Of a stretch of DNA of 64,000 bases, positions 49,250-60,159 are shown in pieces (position 1 is the first letter of the stretch; each line of letters starts with the position of its first letter). The stretch is taken from assembly GCF_905475345.1 (NCBI RefSeq), contig NC_066597.1, positions 2,627,501 through 2,691,500 on the forward strand. Reading direction: 5' to 3'. Position numbers and translations under genes: made by a program. This DNA is from Vespula vulgaris. Lineage: Eukaryota > Arthropoda > Insecta > Hymenoptera > Vespidae. Below the pieces are notes generated by a model. That model was not told the DNA's origin, did not search any database, and worked only from the letters and a program-made list of their open reading frames with translations.

Positions 49250-50240
49250 AGCGAGGATCATTTTCTTCGTGAGTCAACAACAAAATCGGGTTATTGACCG
49301 ACTTTGCCAATTACTAGTTCAGTTTCGCTTCGAATTTCGACGAGTTCACATCGTAGATTTCGCAGTACGCATTCTCCGCAAGTAATAGAGAAGAGTTAAT
49401 ACATGTGCAATAATGGATCAATCATTCATTCAATAATCTACACGATTTGTATGGTTTCACAATCAAGTGGAGTGGTGGGGATACTCTGTGAAGTGATAAA
49501 AGGTGATGGACTTTAACAGTTGGTGCAGTCTTGCCACGAATTTCAACGAGTACAAATCTCAATCCTCGCAGTACGCATTCTCCGCAAGTAATAAAGCAGA
49601 GTTAATCTAAGTACAAAAATCGATCAATCATTCATTCAATAATCTACACGATTTGTATGGTTTTAATTAAGTGGAGTGGTGGGGATACTCTGCCACTCGT
49701 GAAGAGATATAAGGAGGCCGATTTTGACAGTAGGTCCAGTCTTGTCACGAATTTCAACAAGTCCACATCTCAATCCTCGCAGTACGCATGCTCCAGAAGT
49801 AAGAGAAAAGAGTTAATGTAAGTACATTAGTCGATCACTCATTCTTCAATAATCTATACGATTTGTATCGTTTTAGAATCGAGTGGTGTGGTGGGGATAC
49901 TCTGGCACGCGTGAAGTGATAAAAGGGGATGGACTTTGACAGTGGGTGCAGTCTTGCCACGAATTTCAACGAGTACAAATCTCAATCCTCGCAGTACGCA
50001 TTCTCCGCAAGTAATAGAGAAGAGTTAATACAAGTGCAATAATCGATCTATCATTCATTCAATAATCTACACGATTTGTATGGTTTCACAATCAAGTGGA
50101 GTGGTGGGGATACTCTGCCACTCGTGAAGAGATATAAGGAGGTCAATTTTGACAGTAGGTCCAGTCTTGTCACGAATTTCAACCAGTCCACATCTCAATA
50201 CTCGTAGTTCACACGCCTCGTAAATAAAAGAGAAGAGTCA
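49250..50240 (+). promoter_or_regulatory. Promoter/first-exon module cluster of unit 4
   Basis: A degenerate module (about 49300-49400), then an A/B hybrid with a small deletion (GATAAAAG 49495, A at 49527), then TATAAG 49708 (A 49738), GATAAAAG 49918 (A 49950) and TATAAG 50133 (A 50163). This is the longest cluster among the intact units. Confidence 0.5.
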
Positions 50241-51185
50241 GTCTAATTGAAAATGTGCACATTGAGCTTAAACGAACATACCAAGTTCTCTCTTTACCAC
50301 GAATTACATAAAGGAAATATACGTTTAGCTTATAGTTCCACACTTTTCATTTTCATTTTATCTTATAAATATAAACGGAATTAAATTTAGAATTTTATTT
50401 TTCATAAATAATGTTAACAAACACACACAGTTTCTTTTTTATGAAATGAAGCTATATTACCTAATTAGTATACATTTATATTTATTGCTTTCATATCTAT
50501 TAATTATATACATTTATATTAATCGTATACATTTTCATTAATTAAATATTATAAAATAAATTGACTGCATAATAAATACAAAATAACTTTTCTATTTAAT
50601 ATATATATATTTTTTGAAACGTATATCTATGTAGTAATTGAAACAATTATTTGTGATTAATTATTTTAGTCTCTTTTGGGTGGGACCCTTGGGAGGGGCC
50701 CTCGGGTGTGGGCCATTGAGCGGGCTGCCGTCTCGGCATCTGTTAGTGCTCTCTTTCTCTTTATCTCTGCTTCTCTTGTTTTTCTTTTCTTCTTCTCTTC
50801 TTCTTTAACCGTTTTTCTGTATCTGGTTAAATGTTCGAAAAATGAATCATGGAGGGTGCGATCGTCGTAAAATTCATTTATTCATCTATTATACAATTGT
50901 ATGTATTCTGTGCATTCCTATTCATTGTAATATTTAGATTATATATATTTCTATTACATTATTCTTTTCTAGCAGTTATATATATTCTATTGTTTTCTTT
51001 TCTGTGTATGTTTCTTTCATTTTTCATTACCCTTTTTCTGTTTCAGGTTAGATCATCGAGAGATCTACCATGATGAAATTATATTTTTACAGGGATGTTA
51101 TCGTCTACAATGGCTTGTTGTATATAATTTTAAATGTAATTTTTACATGTTTATCTTTTCTTGTTCTATTCTTTTTCTGTTTCAG

Positions 51186-51748
51186 ATTAGGTGACCGTGG
51201 AACGGATCAACGAGGGACGCTTACACGGAAGTTAAAGGAACCTCTCTGCATGTAATATTTATTATATGCAGGGAGGGTATGTCTCCTTGCTTCCGTACGC
51301 GAATGTTAGGGAAAACACTCACGCGCGTGACGGCCGGCACGCGCTTGGGTGTTCGCGATCGCGAGATTTAGTCCTACCGAGGACTTCGTTTTGATTTGTG
51401 AAATCGAAACAGACACGACCGGTCGTGTCTCGAGATGTCTGAAGCCGACGGTGTGGACAGTGGAGCAATCTGTAAGCGGGGTTTTATACATCTCCAGTTT
51501 GCTGAGAAGCCCGAAGCACCCGAAGCGGAAAGGCATCTCGGATCGCGGATTTTAGAGTAGAGTCCCCGTTAGTCCGTGGGTCCCCAAATGCAGCTACCTC
51601 CACGTGGTGGGACCTGGGTCGGTAGTACTTGCTATAGAAAAGATTTTTCGAAATCTATGTCTAAATTATATCTAAAATCTGTAACTAAATTATATATATA
51701 TATAATTATAAAACGCAAGTACTACCGGGCGAATGGCTGCATATTTCC
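51186..51748 (+). ncRNA. Structured GC-rich core, copy 4 (array end)
   Basis: 20-bp dyad at 51411-51430. Homology to the other copies stops just after GGCTGCATATTTC, the outer arm of the terminal inverted repeat, so this copy lacks the AT-rich tail and decayed exon present in copies 1-3. Confidence 0.5.
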
Positions 51749-51759
51749 GTGCTTTTGCA

Positions 51760-53529
51760 AAATGTTTTTTTTTCGTTTCTAACTGGACATTGAAGTACTC
51801 ATATTGTGCAATGCTAATCATACTTTTGTTTACTATGTATAACACCATTTTGTATAATAATATTTTATAATTTGATATTTACTAATCGGTTATTTTATTA
51901 CGTTGTAGTTACTTATAAACATATATAAATTTAATTAATTCAATTTCATTTAGTTTCCATGATCGTCAGAGAAGATGGAAAAATGTCGAAGTATGATTCG
52001 TTTAGTGTTTATCATCCTTCTACAGAAAAAATGCAGAATTTTATCATTTTTCGTTCGATAAATTTACAATTATTATTATAGTAACTTTGGTAACACTTCA
52101 ACTTATCGTCATATTAGAAATAATAAATAATCGTTAGATGAATTATTTCTATGGTTATAATGTTTAAACAATAGTATATTCGCTTAAATATTACATAGCT
52201 TGTAATATACATTAAATATAAAATAATTTTACTTTATCTGATATCATAAAAAGGTAATTTTATTAAAAATAAACTTGAATACGAAAAAATATGATTGAAT
52301 AAATAAATCTTAATTTATGTATTTCTGATAAATGAAAAACATTAAATACTTACATGATTTATATTCCGTGGTAGCATTACTTTTGGACACTCGATGTTCG
52401 AGGAGCATCAAATTCAAAGTAATAAATATTTGGAGGAAATTGTAAAAGTTATTTTTAAGTAAGAGACAATATAAAAAGTAAAAATCATTGATTTATGGTA
52501 AAAAATTTAAAAAGAATCCTAATATTTTACTGGATGGACTTTGTAATTAAAATACTTTAGTTTTATTTTATAAATAAAAAATAAAATGAAAAAGGAACAA
52601 GTTACTATTAGAATCTCTATACAAGTATTCATATTGACCCATCTTATTTCTATTAACAATTATCTTATTTACTTTCCATCGATATATTTACAGAACAATA
52701 TTTCATTTCTGTTACAATAATATTTTTCTAACAATTTTATAAACACTTAAGCTACATTCTATATAAACACATCTTATCCAAGTCCTAATTCTCCTTCCTT
52801 ATAATGATTAATAATCTTGTTAACTTTGGACTATTAAATATTTTGTTGGTCTGCAGTTTTTAACAAAAGAAATAATGTGTAATATAGACCAACATTTTAC
52901 AAATATGTTCTTATTTTGTATAAGCAGTATAGAAAAATGATCCGATCCTTGCCTTGATGAAAGTGACACATGAAAAGCCAATTATTACTATAAACAATTT
53001 GCTATATCTATACATACATTTGAAAAATTATTCATTGTTAAAAATATGTGTGTGTGCGCGCACGCACACATCATGTAACATATATACAAGGCAAGGCACC
53101 TCAAAAATCATTGACAAAATGATACAAGTTATATTACACATACTTTTTTGTATATATTTTAGTATTGTACCACTTTCATTTTTGACAGTGTTTAAGGGAT
53201 CATGCTATTCATTATATTTATGTCCATTATTATCAAAAGCTCGATCAAAAAGGATTGTAATCCTGTCCAATTTTATGAATTCTGCGTAATATTTATTGTA
53301 GAAACCAATAATACAATCCACATCGAATGTCCGTTATATCCTGTACAGCATTAGAAATAAGTGTTAAATTTGTTACCATTAGTATAGCTAAACAATAGTG
53401 AAACAGTTTAATTAAAACATGATTCACTATATACGTAAGGCTCCTGTCCCTGGCATTGTACATTTTTAATGCAAACACAATGTGTTTTTATTATGGAACA
53501 TTATCTACAAGTAGATCTACATACATGCA
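51760..53529. other. Spacer / PTP-like gene 3' flank
   Basis: AT-rich non-coding sequence; short frames at 52954-53289 and 53293-53478 have no recognisable domain. The right part is probably the 3' UTR of the leftward PTP-like gene. A TG/CG/CA near-palindrome occurs at 53047-53070. Confidence 0.45.
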
Positions 53530-55929
53530 TTATAAAGGAAAGCATTTGGTCCGCTTTTGCTCAATAACTGACTGGTAGTCAACCTTAGAACCAAGGGTAA
53601 AGTTCTCTAATTTTGTATCTTCTTCAGCAGAGACTATGCTCAATTGTTTTTCAGCGCAATTCGGCACTGTTTTAGATGATACAATCTCGTAAAAATCATT
53701 GGTCCGTCCCTGAATTTGTACCATTTTCTGAGAGCTACTTTCTTTTTGAAACATAGGATTAGCAACCTTTATTTCAAGACAATGATTGTGTTTTGCCTTT
53801 GTTGCTTGTTTTATTTTCATATCCATCTCTTTCTGTTCTTGTACATTCCTTTTCTCTAAAGGTACATTAAAAATATCCGATAGGTAGAATTTAGAATCTA
53901 CTTCAGTCTGTGAAGTTAAATCCTTTGCAGTGGTTAAAGAAATTGCTTTAGAATCTGTTTGCTGTTTTTCTTTAAGAACATGATCTAATGGGAAATATGT
54001 TTTTTTACATTGAACTGATCCTATTAACTTCGAAAGTTGTTCTTTCCTTTCGTTTTGTCTATTTGTGCTTAGTTCGCTCCTTTCACTTGCAATATACTGT
54101 CCGCTACTTTCATGTCTTACTGTTTCTTTTTTATTTAAAAAAATCTGTTTTGGTATTTGAACAAACGTTTTGTCTACTTTAGAAAATTTCTCCCAAGAAG
54201 GTATATTCAGTAAACTGCTTACTTTGCGTAATTCATTAAACATATCTAACGTGTCTTGCAAAGGTTCAAAAAAAATTTGCCATTTTTGACACTTCGAGGT
54301 TGTATTTCTAACTATTCTTTGATCTTCTAAACGACTGATTTCTTTCTGTTTTTTTAGAGCGGTTATTTGTTGATATTCTTTTACATTGCTTGATGTATTT
54401 ATTAATAGAGAGTTTGAAATGCTCTCTTTCAAATTTGGTGTACTTCCGCCAATTTTTAAACTTGTACAAATACAATCAATCGTTGAATGAGTTATACATT
54501 TTTTTATTTCTTGTTGTTTCTTAGAAAAGCTACTCCACCTATCTAATTCTGTGAATGAAGAACCTACATACTTACTAGAAGAAACACTTTGTTCATTTAT
54601 GATTACTTTGTGTTTTATTAATGTATCTATACTATTGAATCGTTGTTGCATGCTAAATTTTGAATTATTCGTTATCATATCTTTCACTAACGACGAACAA
54701 GATCCGGTATCGATTATGTTATCTAATGAAGCTCTTCGATAATTTCGAAGAGGTGTCTTTCGAGAGAAAGCTGTATCTAAATCGTCTGTTTCAAAGGAAT
54801 GTATTGTCACAGAAGAACTTTGACCTATATCAGAATATCTTCTAATAGGTAACTCCATCGTTTTAGACTTTTTCAATTGTTTCTCTTGCTGATTATTAGT
54901 TTGTTCAACCCTAGTTTGAACATCTGTTGTTGTTTCGCTAATACTTTTAAAATTAACAACAGAATTTCCTGTAACATGCGTCGTATCAAAGATAAATTTT
55001 TTCAAAGAACTGATTTTATTTAAAGTAGGTTGTTCGAGAACTTTTCTTGATCTAGTTTTCTGAAAGCAAGGTTTACGAATGGTGCCAAGATTTGGCGACA
55101 ACTTTATTAAAAATGGCATTTCCTCGGTTTTCGATTTTCCAAATTTCTTCATTAATGGTCGATTTTTATTCTTATCCTGTGGACGTCTTTTAAATGAACG
55201 TTGATTAAGTCGATCGTGATCGTGATTATAAGAATTTCTCGACTTATTTTTTGATTTTAATTTTTTACATTCTGTATATGGCAATAAAGAAGCCTCTGTT
55301 ATTTTTATTGTATCGGACGGATTAAATTCTTGATTTGGACAAGTCTCATCTAACAATGCGATTGCATCAACTAAATCCATGTAAGCCTTTCTAGGCGTGA
55401 CACCGATTGATTCTATTTGCGGAGTATCTGTTTCAACACTACTATCCTTTTTTGAAATTAACTTAAGTTTGAATTCTTTAGTAACGTGTGAGCTTGAGGA
55501 GTCGAAGTTTCGATGAACCATATATTCTGACGAGCTGTTTGGGATAGAGAAGTTCTCATGGTACCACGGTGTGATATCAAGGTTTTCTGGTCTAGCAGCA
55601 CGTCCCGATGAAATTATCCTATCCTTTGTTATATTTTTATTAGTGATATTTGCACATTCTTCTAATGATTTCAACATAGACCTATTCCATAGTATTTTTT
55701 GTTCTGCAGCACTTTCTGTGACCTTCAATTCTTTGCTGTTTGGCGTTGCATGAAATGTAGAACCGTTTGACAACTCCGGCAATATCACTTTTGTAGTTTC
55801 ATAAACAATATGTCCTTGAGCACAAGGTAAAATTGGTTCACCATCCGTTGAAGCTTCTTCTGGTGTTAATGGTAGCGCTGCACCACGACCAAATTCTATG
55901 AACCACAGCTCGTCCCCCAACTCGCTTTC
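53530..55929 (-). CDS. 799-codon in-frame extension after the PTP-like stop codon
   Basis: Directly after the TGA at 55932-55930 the same exon and frame stays open for 799 codons, ending at 53530. There is no ATG near its start (it opens ESELGDELWFIEFGRG); the first internal Met is about 85 codons in. Such length in AT-rich DNA, with ordinary protein-like composition, makes it almost surely translated. It is Ser/Thr/Lys/Asn-rich and probably disordered, with basic patches (NQRSFKRRPQDKNKNRP), a conserved-looking TPRKAYMDLVDAIALLDE and no domain, signal or membrane segment that I recognise. It may be a readthrough tail of the PTP-like protein, or the bulk of an alternative isoform; a separate gene is less likely. 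Confidence 0.75.
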   Translation of the reverse strand, partial: ESELGDELWFIEFGRGAALPLTPEEASTDGEPILPCAQGHIVYETTKVILPELSNGSTFHATPNSKELKVTESAAEQKILWNRSMLKSLEECANITNKNITKDRIISSGRAARPENLDITPWYHENFSIPNSSSEYMVHRNFDSSSSHVTKEFKLKLISKKDSSVETDTPQIESIGVTPRKAYMDLVDAIALLDETCPNQEFNPSDTIKITEASLLPYTECKKLKSKNKSRNSYNHDHDRLNQRSFKRRPQDKNKNRPLMKKFGKSKTEEMPFLIKLSPNLGTIRKPCFQKTRSRKVLEQPTLNKISSLKKFIFDTTHVTGNSVVNFKSISETTTDVQTRVEQTNNQQEKQLKKSKTMELPIRRYSDIGQSSSVTIHSFETDDLDTAFSRKTPLRNYRRASLDNIIDTGSCSSLVKDMITNNSKFSMQQRFNSIDTLIKHKVIINEQSVSSSKYVGSSFTELDRWSSFSKKQQEIKKCITHSTIDCICTSLKIGGSTPNLKESISNSLLINTSSNVKEYQQITALKKQKEISRLEDQRIVRNTTSKCQKWQIFFEPLQDTLDMFNELRKVSSLLNIPSWEKFSKVDKTFVQIPKQIFLNKKETVRHESSGQYIASERSELSTNRQNERKEQLSKLIGSVQCKKTYFPLDHVLKEKQQTDSKAISLTTAKDLTSQTEVDSKFYLSDIFNVPLEKRNVQEQKEMDMKIKQATKAKHNHCLEIKVANPMFQKESSSQKMVQIQGRTNDFYEIVSSKTVPNCAEKQLSIVSAEEDTKLENFTLGSKVDYQSVIEQKRTKCFPL

Positions 55930-58900
55930 TCACTTTTTTTCGTTCATATCTTTATTCAAATAATGCAGCACATAATGTAGAACTAAGTCGTAGCAATACT
56001 TATACTCTGTCTAAAAAGAAAAATCACGCAAAATTTATATTGTTATCGTTGTGTTATCTTATAATTTCTTGATATGTATTAATGCCAACCATATTCTCTA
56101 TTAGCTGAGGCCGATGTCTACGCACTGTTTTCACAGCTTGAAATATATCTACCTCGCCGTGTTGTATTACTTGTTCTATACATGCATTGGCAGCACAATA
56201 AACACCACAACGACTTCTTCCATCAGGAGACACGACTGCTACTGGACCATAATCCGTTCTTTGTCTCCAGCGTTCGACCATATTCATTAATTCTACTAAG
56301 CTATTTGTAGATGTTGGTACTTTATGGCCCATAGGCCAACACGTTAATTGAAATAATTGAACTGTTTTTGGAGGTGCTTTCACTCCTGCCATTAACTCAG
56401 GTAATGAAATAATTTTTTTATTTATTCTAAATACCTGTAGTACATATAATAATGTATATAAATATAAAGAAATGAGTTGTATATAATATAACAAAGATAT
56501 TTCGCTTCAAAACTACGCCAGAAAATATAATTTATGAGTGAGATATTTATTATGCTTACCCAAGTTTTAATATTCGTATAATGATTATGACTAATATGAT
56601 CAATAGTAAATACAGGACCATATTTTTTGGAATGCCTTCCATCGGGCCAAAAACTTGGAAAATTTGTAGAACCCTGAGGTGGTACACATAATACAACAAC
56701 TGCTGCACATTCATAATCATAAACCAAAGACCAAAATTCACCACATGTATTTCGTAGAGGCCACTCAGTAACAATGTATTCTCTTGGTTTTGTGTAGCCC
56801 TATTACAAGTTATGATAATTATAGATTAATAGAAAAAAATTAACAAAAAAAGGAATAACAAAGATATATAGATGTAATATATAAAAAAGTTAATTTTAAA
56901 CTTACATCCACAAAGACAGCATTTATATAATCTGTGAAATTGTTCCCTTGGAAACTAGTAAGATATGGTCGAAAGTTATCAGCTAAAGTAAAAGAAATGA
57001 ATATTTAAAGTAATTTATAAAATATAACATGTTTGATATTTCTTTTTATAAAAACTTACGTGGTACAACCAAAACATCTCTATTCTTTTCACGATTATCA
57101 GCTCTGTGTCCTCCTGCACAATCTCCGATCGTAAATCGTGGAGTTTGTTTACATATTTGTTGATATTCTCGTAAATACTCGTTCATTTTAGTAATGGGAT
57201 TTTTTATACCTTTTTGTTTCAAACGTAGCGATAATTCCGAAACTGGAAACCATGAAGTACCACATATTACAAATTCTTCCAATGTGTCATATACAAATTT
57301 GTACTGTTCCTGTAAAAATATATTTCAGTTGCTTTTACTACGAGTCAGATTATTTTTATATGAAGTTAATTAAATGAATTAGTGTATATATTACTTTCTT
57401 TTTTTTTTTGTGTGTGTGAAGATGATTTTACATACCAAATTTTCTATCAGTCCTCTTCTACTTTGTCTCAACTTTTTTAAATATCCAAATACATCAAAGG
57501 CATCTTCTTCTTCAGCTAACTCCATATTAGCATCTATTGCAAGATACACTCCTGATCGACCACCACCATCACTTTAATTGTGAAGAGAAAATAATCATAA
57601 AGAATATAAAAAAGTTTAATGTAAAATAAAAAAGTTCTTAATAATTTTCTACATAGTAATATAACGTGTGTGAAGACTTACTTGCAATGAACTACCATAG
57701 GACCTGATTCATTTTTTATAGTAGATCCGACAACTGCTCTAACACGACGACGAAATTCTAACACTGCGTTACCAAAGGGACATGTATGAGAGTGCCATTC
57801 TGTATAATGAAATTGTAATAATGTTCTCTCTTCACAAATTTCCTAAAAATATTAAAATGTCAAGCTTTTATTTTAGTAAAATATCTTATGCAAATTATAC
57901 ATTATCAGATAATATAATACTATACATTACATTGCTTTCATCCTTTTTATAAAGTTTTATTGTACGTATATGAAAATTGGCTAATTGCTCTTCCTGTAAT
58001 ATTGAAACTCCAATACCTCCATATTCTTCATCCTTCTCTTTACTTGCTGGCCAATATTGGACGCACATGACCTGCAAAATTGTTACACAATACTGCAGAA
58101 ATTATGATTAGATAAATTACAACATGAAATGTTATGTTGTAATATGTCTTTAACATGTCTTATATTGCAGTATGTCTTATATTATCCATTTTTCTTAAAC
58201 CTACTTTTGTAATAATTAAATTTAATCAAATACTGACTTACTCGTATGAAATCAAAAGTTTTTGTAAGCATAACTATACAAGATGCTTTTTCTTGCCAAA
58301 CCATTCGCCAAAATTCTGTTACAGTATTTTCCATAGGACCTTGAGTCACGATATAAGCATTTGGTTTCAAGATACTCTAAAATATAAAATGAAACAATAA
58401 AAGTTAATGCAATTTTGACAAAAAATTTAAATGTTAATCAAATTAATCTTTCATTGTATTTAATGCTCAGTTTTAATGTATCAAGCTAAAACACTGAAAA
58501 TACTTACATCTACATAAGATGCATTAACATAGTCAGAATCTGTTTCACCCTCTATTGTATCCAAAACCACTCTATTATAGTCATCTGTAAACAATTGTGA
58601 TTATTATAATAAAACAATTATGAAGAGTAAATCAAGATATAGGATAAATTTGCAATCATGTTATTATGACAATATTTTATAAGGAAGATTTCTAGTATAT
58701 TAAAAATAGAATTTGAAACAAAGAAAAATTGAAGGCAAATAAATAAAATTAGAAAATCAAGAGAAATATTTATCTTATTTATGTTTTATACAAGAAATAA
58801 AATTTGCATTCATTGTAAAAATTCAAAAAAATTAGGTCATATGCAATAATTTGCAAAACATCAATATCTACACATCACCAACTGCAACGAATAGTCATAA

Positions 58901-60145
58901 CGCATTTACTAAGAGTATACTAACTTACCAGCAACAGCTAGTGATAGCACTAACCGTTTTGTAGTTGGCGTGTCTTCATTGGCAGGCACTAGTGTAGGAG
59001 TTAGATCCATATAATGGGATCTGAATTCAGTGTAGGATCCGGATTCGAATATTCGGTATCCGGATTCGAGCTGTCGTGTTATGTATTTATCTGGATGTCA
59101 AGGAATCCGAATATCCTCAAATCTGGATCCCACGAAGAGTCCTAGTACAGTCTAATATTTTATAAGTTTAAACATGTCAACCACCATTGCATAAAAAAAG
59201 CTTATAAAAAATATTTTCTAAAGTACAAAAGCGCATATTTCAAAGCATTAAAACGTTCCTGTATCATAAAACAATCTCTGCTTAAATGTCATGACAGAAA
59301 TTTAGATAGAATTTGAAGCTTAAAAAATCACACAATATTAAAACAAACAGAATTAGTTCTTTTGTTGAAACAAAACATTTCAACATTGACAATAACCACT
59401 AACTATCACTTCAGTTTAAATAATGTAAAACAATTTATTTTTTGACAGTACAACACTCTTATAATTGATATGATTTATACTTACATGGAATACATTTCTG
59501 GTTTTGATTCTTTTCTTTATTCACTGGTTTTATAGCATGTCTACATGAATGTGATTCTACCTTTGCTGCTGTCTGTCAAATTTAAAACGAATAATATTTT
59601 TAACATATATTTAATCAAGAAAGTAAATTAAAATATTATTTCTTACTTGAAATTCTACACGATATAAAACTGGAAACTTTCTTCGAAGCTCACAAAGCTT
59701 TGGAAATTGTGAAAGTTCAGTTGGTGCTGTAGGTAATGTAGTGCTCATACTACTACTAAGTTCTTCTGTCGCTAAACAGATAAAAATGACATTGACTTTT
59801 GGATTCTTTGTTTTTATTATTTAATTTATATGCAAATAATATACATTCAAATATATTGATTGAAAAAAAGAACTTACCAAAAGAAATGAGGCCACTGTTT
59901 AACATTGATAATTTAATTTGACTTGGAATGGAGACCAAGCTATGTCCAGGATTTAAATGACGTTTTCTAGGTGGCTTTTCTGGTGCTCTAGGAGCACTTC
60001 TACTTCTACTGTGATGATGTTTTCTATGTGTATGGGAATGAGAATGAGAACCACTAGCAATTGAAGTGGCTCCTGTACGATCAGAGCAAATACTGCTCAA
60101 ACCCAGGACACCACCACCAGTCGATTGTGTTCTTAAAGATGACAT
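55930..60145 (-). CDS. Tandem-domain protein tyrosine phosphatase-like (pseudophosphatase)
   Basis: Exons (minus): 60145-59878, 59771-59647, 59572-59485, 59090-58929, 58584-58508, 58376-58242, 58071-57931, 57842-57682, 57571-57436, 57309-57060, 56982-56906, 56799-56560, 56434-56090, 56010-55930 (TGA); 761 aa, all phases agree. The N-terminus is Ser/His/Arg-rich (SHSHSHTHRKHHH). D1 has DYVNASYVD, VTQGPMENTVTEFW and the signature HCNDGGGRSG (C385, R391 kept), but WPD is replaced by W348-H-S. D2 has VTEWPLRNTCGEFW, WPM instead of WPD (653-655), and VVSPDGRSRCG, where Ser689 replaces Cys. Likely catalytically weak or dead scaffold. No signal peptide or transmembrane segment is visible; upstream coding exons cannot be excluded because ATG follows a 3' splice site. 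Resembles insect double-PTP pseudophosphatases; exact ortholog not assigned. Confidence 0.82.
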
Positions 60146-60159
60146 TTTCTGAAATGATA

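Larger units (their letters stand above)
40540..51748 (+). repeat. Tandem array of four ~2.66-3.05 kb units (candidate ncRNA gene family)
   Basis: Four near-identical units follow head to tail. Equivalent points (the base after ATTATTTTAG) lie at 42119, 44961, 47618 and 50670, spacings of 2842, 2657 and 3052 bp. The differences match the number of ~210-bp promoter-like modules between them (3, 2 and 4 typical modules). Each unit consists of a promoter-module cluster, an AT-rich spacer, exon-like blocks with strong acceptors, a GC-rich hairpin core, an AT-rich tail and a decayed duplicate of the first exon block. The leftmost module (from about 40540) is the most diverged; the right edge is abrupt at about 51748. 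No long ORF exists: the 60-76 aa frames repeat in each copy because the DNA is nearly identical. The strand given is that of the promoter-like elements. Confidence 0.9.

Noticed and set aside
54551..55753. Plus-strand ORFs of 60-64 codons
   Set aside because: Shadows of the long minus-strand 799-codon frame.
59020..59090. Repeated GGATTCGAAT/ATCCGGATTCG sequence that looked like a transposon fragment
   Set aside because: On the minus strand it is coding exon 4 of the PTP-like gene (LESGYRIFESGSYTEF) with acceptor at 59092-59091 and matching phase on both sides.
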